DNA of 15,897 nt from Anaerolineaceae bacterium UBA6086 (GCA_002436005.1 DIXG01000097.1:1-15897); one strand, 5' to 3'; positions 1 through 7,651 are shown, counted from the first letter of the stretch. Numbers and translations: made by a program. Notes: a model not told the origin generated them from the letters alone.

Positions 1-60
1 AATGACTTGTTTTTCAACACCCTCGCCATTAAAGGTGATAAATTTTTAATTTTGAAGTAA
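1..60 (+). CDS. possible 3' end of an upstream gene
   Basis: Frame 1 is open from the window edge to a TAA at 58-60 and reads as 19 plausible residues ending in GDKFLILK. The next gene starts 62 bases later on the same strand. Twenty open codons in AT-rich DNA is weak evidence, and frame 2 is also open for 15 codons, so this is a suggestion only. No family can be assigned from so short a tail. Confidence 0.3.
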   Translation, partial: NDLFFNTLAIKGDKFLILK

Positions 61-96
61 AATTAGTATCCTTCAGTGAGTTTATTGGTTAAACCT

Positions 97-116
97 ACTG
101 AACATAACTGAACATT
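97..116 (+). repeat. tandem 10-bp direct repeat ahead of the acyltransferase
   Basis: ACTGAACATA at 97-106 is followed directly by ACTGAACATT at 107-116, so two copies differ only in the last base. The 10-base period is about one helical turn, and the repeat ends 6 bases before the first ATG at 123. It sits where a ribosome binding site would be expected, yet has no purine-rich Shine-Dalgarno core. It could be a regulator site, the 5' end of the message, or chance. Confidence 0.5.
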
Positions 117-122
117 AATACC

Positions 123-1049
123 ATGAGGGATCAGGATCATAACACAGCAGAAATGAAATATTTTTGGGATCTCCCACTTTTGATCCATCTGGCGGCATTG
201 CTGGGGAAAATTTTGCCCCGCAAAGCAGGTTTGTGGCTGGCGGGTGTGATTGGTTCAAAGATCGGTAAGAACAAAGATAACCCAATGGTCAACGCCATTC
301 GGGCAAACCAGTGGGTCATTCATCAAGGGTCGCTTTCACCTGACGAATTAGACGCATTGCCACAAATTATCTTCACCTCGGCAGCAAAATGCATGTTTGA
401 TTATTTTTATTTTATTTCCAGGCCGGTCAAACTCCACAATGTGGTCGATTTCAGCCCGGAGGTCAAAATTGCTTTTGAACGCATTAGAAATAATCAGCCC
501 TGTGTGTTTGTCTGTCCTCATCTGAGCAATTTCGACCTGATGGGATATGTGCTCACACTGAACGGACTGGATGTCCAGGTGCTTTCGTTCCCGAATCCGA
601 CAGGCGCCTACAAAATGCAAAACCAGCTGCGCGAGAATCTTGGGATCAATGTGACACCGATGGGATTGACAGCCTTCCGTCAAGCCAGAAAGCGTCTCAA
701 AGAAGGCGGCAGCATCCTCACCGGATTGGACAGGCCGCTGGAAGGAAATCTGCGGGAAAAGTATCAGCCAGAATTTTTTGGCCACACGAGCCATTTGCCG
801 GTCACCTACGTTCGCATGGCAAAGGAAGCCAATGTCCCCGTGATGGTCATAGCGGCAACCTCGCAGCCAGGCGGCAGATATCAGCTGGAAGGCTCTGATC
901 TGATCTGGATGGACGAAGCAGAGGACCTTGAAACCGAAATAATCCATAATGCCCAGAAGGTACTGCGCCAGGCAGAGCCCCTGATTAGGAAATTTTCACA
1001 GCAGTGGGCGATGTTCTACCCCATCTGGCCGCAATTTCTGGGTAAATAA
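123..1049 (+). CDS. LpxL/PatA-like lysophospholipid acyltransferase
   Basis: A 308-residue member of the LpxL/HtrB/PatA acyltransferase family, which transfers a fatty acyl chain to a lipid or glycolipid acceptor at the inner face of the membrane. The catalytic HX4D motif is visible as HLSNFD at residues 133-138. A hydrophobic N-terminal stretch (about residues 17-45) fits membrane association. Length matches the family, where about 300 residues is usual. The organism type gives no reason to expect lipid A. A CDP-alcohol phosphatidyltransferase follows 24 bases downstream, so acylation of a phosphatidylinositol-type glycolipid, as by mycobacterial PatA, is a better guess than lipid A acylation. 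The start is uncertain: ATG 123 has no clear ribosome binding site, and ATG 153 (residue 11) has AGGATC about 14 bases upstream. Family call firm; substrate inferred. Confidence 0.85.
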   Translation: MRDQDHNTAEMKYFWDLPLLIHLAALLGKILPRKAGLWLAGVIGSKIGKNKDNPMVNAIRANQWVIHQGSLSPDELDALPQIIFTSAAKCMFDYFYFISRPVKLHNVVDFSPEVKIAFERIRNNQPCVFVCPHLSNFDLMGYVLTLNGLDVQVLSFPNPTGAYKMQNQLRENLGINVTPMGLTAFRQARKRLKEGGSILTGLDRPLEGNLREKYQPEFFGHTSHLPVTYVRMAKEANVPVMVIAATSQPGGRYQLEGSDLIWMDEAEDLETEIIHNAQKVLRQAEPLIRKFSQQWAMFYPIWPQFLGK

Positions 1050-1073
1050 ACCAACTAAGCAAAGGTGTAAAAA

Positions 1074-1808
1074 ATGCCAAAAGTCGAAAAACATAAACGA
1101 GAAAATGATATCCTGCTTGGCTTTCTTGAAAGGCCGGCACTCAAGTGGTTGGCAGCCCATATGCCAGCCTGGGTAAAGCCAGACACTTTAACCAGCCTTG
1201 GCATTTTTGCCTCCATTCTCATTTTCATCAGTTACAGCCTGACCAACATCAGTGACAATTTTTTGTGGCTTGCCAGCCTGGGTTTCATCCTCAACTGGTT
1301 TGGCGACAGCCTCGATGGCACCCTGGCACGCTATCGCAAGATTGAGCGCCCTCGCTACGGCTTCCTGATTGATCACTTTGTGGATGCGATCAGCGCAACC
1401 CTGATTTTCATCGGTCTTGGCATCTCTCCTTATGTCAATTTTTCCGTTGCTCTGATTGCCCTGGTGGGCTATTTGCTGCTCTCGATCATGGTCTACCTGA
1501 TCACTTATGTGACCAACGTGTTCCAGATCACCAACCTGAAAATTGGCCCAACCGAAATCCGTGTGGTTGCCATACTGGCAAACACCGCCATGTTCATCGT
1601 AGGCAATCCTACCTTCAGCCTGCCCTATTTTGGGGAAACCAGCTTCTACACACTGATTGTTGGCGTGCTTGCATGCCTTATGATCATCTACTTCGTGGTT
1701 AACACCTCCATCCAGGCATACCGGCTGATGCTGCTTGATGAAAAACGCCTTGAGAGAAAACTGGCAAAGCAGAAACTGGTAGAAAACCAGCAGCAAGAAA
1801 TTCAATAG
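1074..1808 (+). CDS. CDP-alcohol phosphatidyltransferase
   Basis: A 244-residue integral membrane enzyme that swaps the CMP of a CDP-alcohol (usually CDP-diacylglycerol) for a second alcohol, giving a phospholipid or its phosphate precursor. The metal-binding signature is clear: D78, D81-G82, A85-R86, G96, D100 and D104. There are nine residues between R86 and G96, one more than the usual seven or eight. Several hydrophobic segments follow (about 43-75, 105-150, 163-183, 190-212). The C-terminus is a charged Lys/Glu/Gln-rich tail from about residue 218. AAAGGTG at 1061-1067 fixes the start. It lies 24 bases after the acyltransferase, so the two are probably co-transcribed. A phosphatidylinositol-phosphate synthase role fits that pairing, but phosphatidylglycerophosphate synthase and other family members cannot be excluded. 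Confidence 0.9.
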   Translation: MPKVEKHKRENDILLGFLERPALKWLAAHMPAWVKPDTLTSLGIFASILIFISYSLTNISDNFLWLASLGFILNWFGDSLDGTLARYRKIERPRYGFLIDHFVDAISATLIFIGLGISPYVNFSVALIALVGYLLLSIMVYLITYVTNVFQITNLKIGPTEIRVVAILANTAMFIVGNPTFSLPYFGETSFYTLIVGVLACLMIIYFVVNTSIQAYRLMLLDEKRLERKLAKQKLVENQQQEIQ

Positions 1809-1828
1809 TCCGCTGTTATGATCAAGCC

Positions 1829-3076
1829 ATGATCAAAGTCCTTCACTTTGCAGATGCCCATATCGATATGGCTAATTACGGCCGGCATGACCCTGAGACC
1901 GGGCTGCCCTGCCGGGTGATGGATTTTCTTAAATCGCTTGATGAAATCATTCAAACGGCGATCGATGAAAAAGTAGATATGGTGATCTTCGCCGGTGACA
2001 CTTACCGGGATCGCTCCCCTGCCCCCACCTATCAGCGTGAATGGGGTAAACGCATCATGCAGCTCTCACGCGCCGGCATCCCAACGCTGCTGCTCACCGG
2101 CAACCACGACATTTCCCCATCTACCGGGCGTGCACATGCCATCCAGGAGTATGCCACCCTGGAAGTTCCCCACATTCACGTGCTGGATAAGCCGCAGTTT
2201 CTCGGACCAGAGGAGCTGGAAGGGCTGCCCGTGCAGGTGCTGGCCCTGCCGTGGATTTCCCGGTCGGGCATGATGGCCAGCCTGGAGCTCAGCAGTACAG
2301 ACCCGGCACAGGTGAACCTGGCGCTAAATCAGCGGCTGAGCGACCTGGTCGAAGACTGGCTCTCAAAGGCAGATCCCACTTTGCCCATTATTATGACGGC
2401 GCACGCCTCTGTGGAAGGCGCACAATATGGGACAGAGCGCCTGGTCAGACTGGGCGGCGATCTGGCGCTGCCGCCCGCTTTGGTCAAAGACCAGCGGCTG
2501 GATTATGTCGCGCTGGGGCATATTCACAAACCCCAAAATCTGAACGAGGGACACCATCCGCCCGTCATTTACCCCGGGTCGATTGAGCGGGTTGACTTTG
2601 GAGAGGCAAAGGACAAGAAATTCTTCATCACAGCCGAGATCACCAAAGGTCAGACGAAGGTGACCTGGCGTGAGCTCAAACACATCCGTCCATTTATTGA
2701 GATTCTTGTTCAACTTGAGACGGACACGGGCATTAACGATCGCTTACAATCCGCCCTACCCCCACAAGAAACCCTGAAAGATGCAATTGCAAAGATGGTG
2801 ATTGAATATGAGCGGGATTGGGAATCCCTGATCGATGAATCTGCGCTGCATGCCCTCACTTCTGAAACTTTCGAATTTCACCTGATGAAGCGCCCTCAAA
2901 TTGAGGCGCGCGTTCGCCTTCCCGAAGGTCGTACCGCCAGCAGCCTGGACGTGATTGAACTCCTCGATATTTACTGGCAGGCTAGCAGCCGAGAAATGGA
3001 AGAGGACCACAGAACACGTCTGGATCAGATTGCCAGATCAATTGTGAGCTCCGTTCAGACGGGTGAACAGGAATAG
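1829..3076 (+). CDS. SbcD/Mre11-like metallophosphoesterase, putative DNA repair exonuclease
   Basis: A 415-residue calcineurin-like phosphoesterase of the SbcD/Mre11 type, which cuts DNA ends or hairpins using two Mn ions. All metal-site motifs are present in order: D9-x-H11, G56-D57, GNHD at 91-94, H192 in TAHAS, and GHIH at 230-233. Residues after about 250 form the cap and C-terminal region usual for SbcD, and the last 60 residues are acidic and helical. The family normally works with an SbcC/Rad50 ATPase encoded next door, but none follows: the next gene, 190 bases on, is a YIP1 protein. No good Shine-Dalgarno site precedes ATG 1829. A four-codon ORF (ATG 1818 to TGA 1830-1832) overlaps this start codon and may feed ribosomes to it. 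Family firm; DNA repair role inferred. Confidence 0.85.
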   Translation: MIKVLHFADAHIDMANYGRHDPETGLPCRVMDFLKSLDEIIQTAIDEKVDMVIFAGDTYRDRSPAPTYQREWGKRIMQLSRAGIPTLLLTGNHDISPSTGRAHAIQEYATLEVPHIHVLDKPQFLGPEELEGLPVQVLALPWISRSGMMASLELSSTDPAQVNLALNQRLSDLVEDWLSKADPTLPIIMTAHASVEGAQYGTERLVRLGGDLALPPALVKDQRLDYVALGHIHKPQNLNEGHHPPVIYPGSIERVDFGEAKDKKFFITAEITKGQTKVTWRELKHIRPFIEILVQLETDTGINDRLQSALPPQETLKDAIAKMVIEYERDWESLIDESALHALTSETFEFHLMKRPQIEARVRLPEGRTASSLDVIELLDIYWQASSREMEEDHRTRLDQIARSIVSSVQTGEQE

Positions 3077-3112
3077 ACAGATCAGAAACTTCCTATTCTG
3101 TGCTGAACGCTT

Positions 3113-3143
3113 GAAATTCCAGGCAATTTCCTTAAAATTAATT
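3113..3143 (+). terminator. weak hairpin plus AT-rich tract, possible terminator
   Basis: GAAATT at 3113-3118 can pair with AATTTC at 3125-3130 across a six-base loop, followed by an AT-rich stretch. It lies 37 bases after the SbcD-like stop codon in a 190-base gap. The stem is short and AT-rich and there is no clean T-run, so this is a poor terminator at best. The rest of the gap (3144-3256) shows only a TATACT at 3231-3236 with no matching -35 box. Confidence 0.22.
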
Positions 3144-3266
3144 TCAGATTAAATTTTCATTTTCTTATCGGTACCGCAATCTTAGATTCTGCCCATCAAC
3201 TCGGGAACTTTATTGAGGTATTATTCATCATATACTTGCAGGCGTGCTACGACACTGGAGTGAATC

Positions 3267-4058
3267 ATGACCTCAACCCATCAAACCGATCAACCAGAGA
3301 CAAGCATGAAATCCAACGCATGGCAGTGGATCTACCAGGTATTAATCTGGCCAAAGCGCACCTTCCAGGCGATTGCAGCAAATGGCAGGCGCTCCTGGCT
3401 GATCGCCATGGCATGTCTCTCCCTTGTTGCCATCCTCCTGTCGCTGGTCGGCGGTCCTGCCCGTCTGCGCCAGGTTCAGATGAACCAGGGAGAACTCCCT
3501 GAAGATTTTCAATACTGGTCAGAAGCCCAGCAAAATCAATATTTTTCTGGACAGCAAGCTGTTCAAAAGCCGCTCTTCATTTACATCCTGCCCCTCGTGG
3601 CTTCATTAACCAAACTTTGGATCGGATGGTTTATTTTCGGTTCAATCTTGCACCTCCTGATGACCTTCAAAGGATCCCGCCATCCGCAGGAATTTTACCT
3701 AAACCTTGTGGCATGGGCATCCATGCCCTTCTTGCTGCGGGGTCTGGTTCAGATCGTCCATATCCTTATTACCAAGAATGCGATTACTGAACCAGGATTA
3801 TCCGGGTTCCTTGGAGATGCGGATGGCAGGCTGCTGGACTATGCCCGCGTGCTCCTCTCGATGGTGGATATCTATGCGATCTGGTTCCTGGTTTTGATAT
3901 TTATCGGCAGCGCACCGATTTCCGGGTTAAAGCCCTCCAAAGCGCGCTGGGCAGTTTTGTGGTCCAGCCTGATCTACATCATCCTGGCTTCACTCCCAGC
4001 CTTCCTGATGGATCAACTCTCCAACATCGGTACCATCCAACCCTTCATCATGTTCTAA
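3267..4058 (+). CDS. YIP1-family multi-pass membrane protein
   Basis: A 263-residue membrane protein of the YIP1 family. The typical start is a tryptophan-rich amphipathic segment ending in a proline (WQWIYQVLIWPKRTFQAI, residues 19-36). Hydrophobic spans then lie at about 43-62, 102-131, 144-168, 195-217 and 227-247. D201 and W206 in the fourth span resemble the aspartate-tryptophan pattern seen in this family. GGAGTGA at 3257-3263 supports ATG 3267. It stops only 12 bases before the ABC ATPase gene, so it is probably the first gene of a four-gene operon. Bacterial YIP1 proteins have no settled biochemical role. A scaffold or partner of the ABC system next door is an inference from position only. 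Confidence 0.8.
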   Translation: MTSTHQTDQPETSMKSNAWQWIYQVLIWPKRTFQAIAANGRRSWLIAMACLSLVAILLSLVGGPARLRQVQMNQGELPEDFQYWSEAQQNQYFSGQQAVQKPLFIYILPLVASLTKLWIGWFIFGSILHLLMTFKGSRHPQEFYLNLVAWASMPFLLRGLVQIVHILITKNAITEPGLSGFLGDADGRLLDYARVLLSMVDIYAIWFLVLIFIGSAPISGLKPSKARWAVLWSSLIYIILASLPAFLMDQLSNIGTIQPFIMF

Positions 4059-4070
4059 GATCTCCTGCAA

Positions 4071-4781
4071 ATGGCATTTATTTCGATCCGTAACCTGAAA
4101 AAATACTATGAAATGGGAACCGTCACTGTAAAGGCGTTGGATGGCGTTGACCTGGACCTGGAGCACCGATCCATGGCGGTGGTCATGGGTCCATCTGGCT
4201 CCGGCAAAAGCACCTTGCTCCACCTCCTTGGCGGGCTGGACCGACCCACCGCAGGTGAAATCCACGTTAACGGCGGTGAATTGACCCATATGGACGAAAA
4301 TGACCTGGCTGTTTTTCGCCGTGAGACGGTCGGGTTTGTCTTCCAGGCTTTCAATTTGATCGAAACGCTCACAGCGGTAGAAAATGTGGGACTGCCCATG
4401 CGCTTCATGAACATTCCCAAAAAGCTCCGCCACGAAAAAGCCATGCACTATATGGAAGAGGTGGGGATTGCTGATCGAGCAGACCACAGACCCTCTGAGC
4501 TTTCTGGCGGACAGCAGCAGCGGGTAGCCATCGCACGGGCGCTGGTGAACGAACCAACGATGATTTTAGCGGATGAGCCAACAGGCAATCTCGATTCTAC
4601 CAGCGGTTGGTCCATCATGGAAATCTTAGCCCAGTTAAATCAATCAGGACGAACCGTCCTCATCGTCACCCATGACCCAAGGATCGGTCAATTCACAGAT
4701 CACATCATCCACATTTTGGATGGTGTGATTGTGCCAGAGCTGACCGATCAACTTTTAGAACAATTTTCATCTCAAGGATAA
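4071..4781 (+). CDS. ABC transporter ATP-binding protein, LolD/MacB type
   Basis: A 236-residue ATPase subunit of the LolD/MacB/FtsE class, which powers mechanotransmission across the membrane through FtsX-like permeases. All motifs are intact: Walker A GPSGSGKST at 40-48, Q-loop glutamine 92, signature LSGGQ at 144-148, Walker B ILADEP at 165-170 with catalytic E169, D-loop GNLDS at 172-176, and switch histidine H201. The partner is the MacB-like permease at 6257, with a secreted protein gene between them. The gap to the next gene is 5 bases, so co-translation is likely. The Shine-Dalgarno site before ATG 4071 is poor, which fits coupling to the upstream YIP1 gene. It is unlikely to sort outer-membrane lipoproteins if the organism has one membrane; the substrate is unknown. 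Confidence 0.95.
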   Translation: MAFISIRNLKKYYEMGTVTVKALDGVDLDLEHRSMAVVMGPSGSGKSTLLHLLGGLDRPTAGEIHVNGGELTHMDENDLAVFRRETVGFVFQAFNLIETLTAVENVGLPMRFMNIPKKLRHEKAMHYMEEVGIADRADHRPSELSGGQQQRVAIARALVNEPTMILADEPTGNLDSTSGWSIMEILAQLNQSGRTVLIVTHDPRIGQFTDHIIHILDGVIVPELTDQLLEQFSSQG

Positions 4782-4786
4782 GAATC

Positions 4787-6226
4787 ATGAAAAAGACCTG
4801 CATCATTTTCCTGTTTATCGTCTTTCTGTTCTCATTTCTGCCGCAGCAAAAAGTTGCCGCCCAGGAAACAAAACAGCCTGTAGTGATCGTTTCTAACTAC
4901 TTCGCTAAGTCCGAACCCACTCGCGGCGGGGATTTTGAAATGGGGATCACGTTTCTCAATAGCGGAAAAAGGGCTGCCTATAATCTGATGATTGAGTTCA
5001 TCCCGGGTGAACTGATTCCCAGGGACAACGGCGGTATTCAGACCATCTATCAGCTGATTGCCGGCGAATCCAAAGGCATTGCGCAAAATTTTTCGGTCAG
5101 TGCAGATTTGTGGGGGGCACAAGTCGCATCCACCACGGTCAACATTCAATATACAGACGACAAAGGTAATGCCTACTCGGACACCTTCACGCTGGTGGTT
5201 GATCTCTATCAGCCGCCGTATGTTGCGGCGCAAGCCACACCCACCCCAACCCCAGCCCCCATTATCCAGCCGCAGCTTGTGATCGAGTCTTATGAAACAG
5301 ACCAGGATATCTTACAACCCGGGTCCACCTTCGAGTTGACCCTGCGCGTGAAGAATTTGGGCAACGCACCTGCCAAAACGGTCTCTCTGGTGCTGGGCGG
5401 CGGAAACATTGAGATCAATCCCGAAGGAACCCCTCAACCGGGCGTGTCGGGAAGCGGCGGCGACTTTGCAAATTTTGCTCCGCTGGAATCCTCCAATATC
5501 AAATACATCGGGGACATCCTGCCAGGCGAGACGGTCGTCGCCACACAAAAAATCATCGTCAATGTCTCAACAACGCCCGGTGCCTATTCAATGAAATATT
5601 CCTTCATTTACCTGACGGAGGACGGGACAAAAATCATTGACGACCAGGTAGTCACTTTGTTGATCTACCGCCTGCCAAATATTGAAGTGGGCTTTTACCA
5701 GGATCCTGGTCCGCTTTTCGCCTTTCAACCCAATAACCTGCCCTTGCAGATCACCAATATGAGCCGGTCCAGTGTGGTGCTGGGCAGCATGGAGGTGCAA
5801 GCCGATAACGCCACGCTGGAAAATAACACAGCCATTGTCGGTCCCATCGAGGCAGGCTTTTATTTCACACTTGACACAATGATCATCCCCGATGAGAGCG
5901 GTCCGCTGACACTGCGAGTGTTGATCAACTACACCGATGACTTCAACCAGCCCCGGGTTCACGAAGCAACACTGGATCTGGAAGTGATCGAAATGGAGTC
6001 CATGCCCGAACCCGGATACCCGGGTGAATATGGCGAAGAAATGGGACCAGATGTGGTCGGTCCTGGCGAGATGCCCGATGGCGGCACCGGTTCAACAGAG
6101 ACGTTTTGGCAGAAGATCGTTCGGTTTTTCAGAGGCCTCTTTGGTCTGGGCTCCGGACAAAAGAATGAGATTCCCCAGGATTACCCCATGGAAGTCCCTA
6201 TGGAAAGACCCATCATAGAACCTTGA
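4787..6226 (+). CDS. secreted CARDB/NEW3-like repeat protein, ABC-associated
   Basis: A 479-residue exported protein. Residues 1-25 form a signal peptide: two lysines, a phenylalanine/leucine-rich core, and likely cleavage after VAA. Three beta-rich units resemble CARDB/NEW3 (Ig-like) domains at about 30-145, 160-295 and 297-405. Phrases such as LVIESYETDQD followed by LQPGSTFELTLRVKNLG are characteristic. A Pro/Thr linker (about 146-160) separates units one and two. An acidic Gly/Pro/Glu stretch at about 407-438 precedes an aromatic and basic amphipathic segment at 440-456 and a Pro/Met/Glu tail. No lipobox or LPxTG is seen. AAGGA at 4774-4778 supports the start. The gene sits between the ATPase and permease of one ABC system, so it is probably an extracellular partner of that permease, like MacA in MacAB systems but unrelated in fold. 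Function is inferred. Confidence 0.8.
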   Translation: MKKTCIIFLFIVFLFSFLPQQKVAAQETKQPVVIVSNYFAKSEPTRGGDFEMGITFLNSGKRAAYNLMIEFIPGELIPRDNGGIQTIYQLIAGESKGIAQNFSVSADLWGAQVASTTVNIQYTDDKGNAYSDTFTLVVDLYQPPYVAAQATPTPTPAPIIQPQLVIESYETDQDILQPGSTFELTLRVKNLGNAPAKTVSLVLGGGNIEINPEGTPQPGVSGSGGDFANFAPLESSNIKYIGDILPGETVVATQKIIVNVSTTPGAYSMKYSFIYLTEDGTKIIDDQVVTLLIYRLPNIEVGFYQDPGPLFAFQPNNLPLQITNMSRSSVVLGSMEVQADNATLENNTAIVGPIEAGFYFTLDTMIIPDESGPLTLRVLINYTDDFNQPRVHEATLDLEVIEMESMPEPGYPGEYGEEMGPDVVGPGEMPDGGTGSTETFWQKIVRFFRGLFGLGSGQKNEIPQDYPMEVPMERPIIEP

Positions 6227-6256
6227 CAATGATGGCTTTGGAATACGAGGTTTTTA

Positions 6257-7597
6257 ATGAAACTGCGTGAATTGACCAGTTTGATCTTTCTCAATCTTAA
6301 CCGGCGAAAAGGGCGGGTGCTGCTCACTGCGATTGGCGTCGTGATCGGCACAGCTGCTATCGTGGTGCTGGTTTCGCTTGCCCAGGGATTACAGAAAAAT
6401 GCAAACGAACAATTCGGCAATATCGCAGAACTCTCCAGGGTCAACGTCTCTCCCAACTGGGAAAGGGCAATGGAAGCGATGGAAAGCGGCCCGGGCGGCA
6501 TGCCGTCAGGCGAAATGCCACAACCTGACCCCATCACCCCGGCAGCCATCGAAGCCTTTGCTGCCATCCCCGGCGTCAGTGCGGTCATCCCCAGAGCCTC
6601 AGTGATGGGTGGCACCGTCATGAAATACGGCAATCTTGAAGCCTATGCCTACATCATCGGGGTTGGCACAGATGATTTTTCAATCTTGAACTACCCGATG
6701 AAATCTGGCGTTGCAGACCTCAAAAAAGGGGAGTTAATCCTCGGAGAAGAAGTCCTGAAACAATTCTACAATCCCTCCATGAGACCCGGGCAGGAACCCC
6801 CACCCCCACCAGAGCTGCAGGACCAAACTATCAATTTGGAAGTGACCAAATGGACAGTGGATGAAAACGGCAACGGCATTGAAACCAAAAAAGTGCTGCG
6901 GATGAAGGTGGTTGGCATCATTCAAGCCTCACGCAGCGAAGCGGACTATGCCGTCTATATGTCGTTGGACCAGGTGCTCGACCTCAATGCCTGGGTGAAC
7001 GGCCGCCGATTCGATCCAAACAAGGATGGCTTTGAAATGGCGATGGTCATTGTTGAGGACCGCAGCATGGCGCTGGATGTTGCCAACCAGATCAATGAAA
7101 TGGGGTTTATGGCTTATACCCCCCAGGAATTTATCGAGGGTGTCAACAGCTTCTATGTGGTGCTGCAGGTCATCTTTGGTGGGGTTGGCGGGGTAGCCCT
7201 GCTGGTGGCAGCCATCGGGATTGCCAATACGATGACCATGGCCATCCTCGAAAGAACGCGGGAGATCGGACTGATGAAAGCCCTCGGTGCCACCAACAAG
7301 GATGTGTTGAGCATGTTCCTTGGAGAAGCTGCCGGGATCGGATTTATCGGTGGTGTGGGGGGGATATTTCTTTCCCTTTTGATTGGCGAACTGATCAATA
7401 TCTTTGGCAATGTCTATTTTTCAAGCCAAACCACCTCAATGTATGGCGGCGGGGGCGGGGGCATCTCAGTAGACATGCCCCTGTGGCTGATTGTATTTGC
7501 CCTCCTGTTCTCTACAATGATCGGCCTTGTATCGGGGTTATATCCTGCCTTGCGGGCTGCCTCATTGGTGCCGGTCAGGGCGCTGAAATATGAGTGA
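6257..7597 (+). CDS. MacB/FtsX-like ABC transporter permease
   Basis: A 446-residue permease with MacB architecture. An N-terminal membrane helix (about 22-44) follows a basic start, then a large extracytoplasmic MacB-type core domain (about 45-300), then an FtsX domain with three helices (about 305-330, 350-382 and 410-432). The conserved phrase around ERTREIGLMKALGA is at the first cytoplasmic loop, and the protein ends in the usual ALR-x-VRALKYE region. Two low-complexity stretches stand out: a Met/Gly/Pro-rich loop near residues 70-92, and six glycines at 397-402 just before the last helix. CGAGG at 6246-6250 supports the start. It has no fused ATPase, so it should pair with the ATPase at 4071. 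Such systems usually move or pull on substrates outside the membrane; the substrate here is not known. Confidence 0.92.
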   Translation: MKLRELTSLIFLNLNRRKGRVLLTAIGVVIGTAAIVVLVSLAQGLQKNANEQFGNIAELSRVNVSPNWERAMEAMESGPGGMPSGEMPQPDPITPAAIEAFAAIPGVSAVIPRASVMGGTVMKYGNLEAYAYIIGVGTDDFSILNYPMKSGVADLKKGELILGEEVLKQFYNPSMRPGQEPPPPPELQDQTINLEVTKWTVDENGNGIETKKVLRMKVVGIIQASRSEADYAVYMSLDQVLDLNAWVNGRRFDPNKDGFEMAMVIVEDRSMALDVANQINEMGFMAYTPQEFIEGVNSFYVVLQVIFGGVGGVALLVAAIGIANTMTMAILERTREIGLMKALGATNKDVLSMFLGEAAGIGFIGGVGGIFLSLLIGELINIFGNVYFSSQTTSMYGGGGGGISVDMPLWLIVFALLFSTMIGLVSGLYPALRAASLVPVRALKYE

Positions 7598-7651
7598 CAT
7601 ACTGCAGCTGCTGATCAGTAAACGATTGCTTTTTCACCGCACATGAACCGC

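Noticed and set aside
348..947. Minus-strand ORF of 199 codons opposite the acyltransferase
   Set aside because: The plus-strand frame carries the HX4D motif and clear family features; the antisense product resembles nothing.
3116..3127. ATTCCAGGCAAT occurs here and again at 14657-14668, each shortly after a stop codon
   Set aside because: Several chance pairs of identical 12-mers are expected in 16 kb, and the flanks do not match.
6223..6256. TTGACA after the CARDB-like gene as an internal promoter for the permease
   Set aside because: No -10 box follows at 16-18 bases; the permease is more likely transcribed with the upstream genes.
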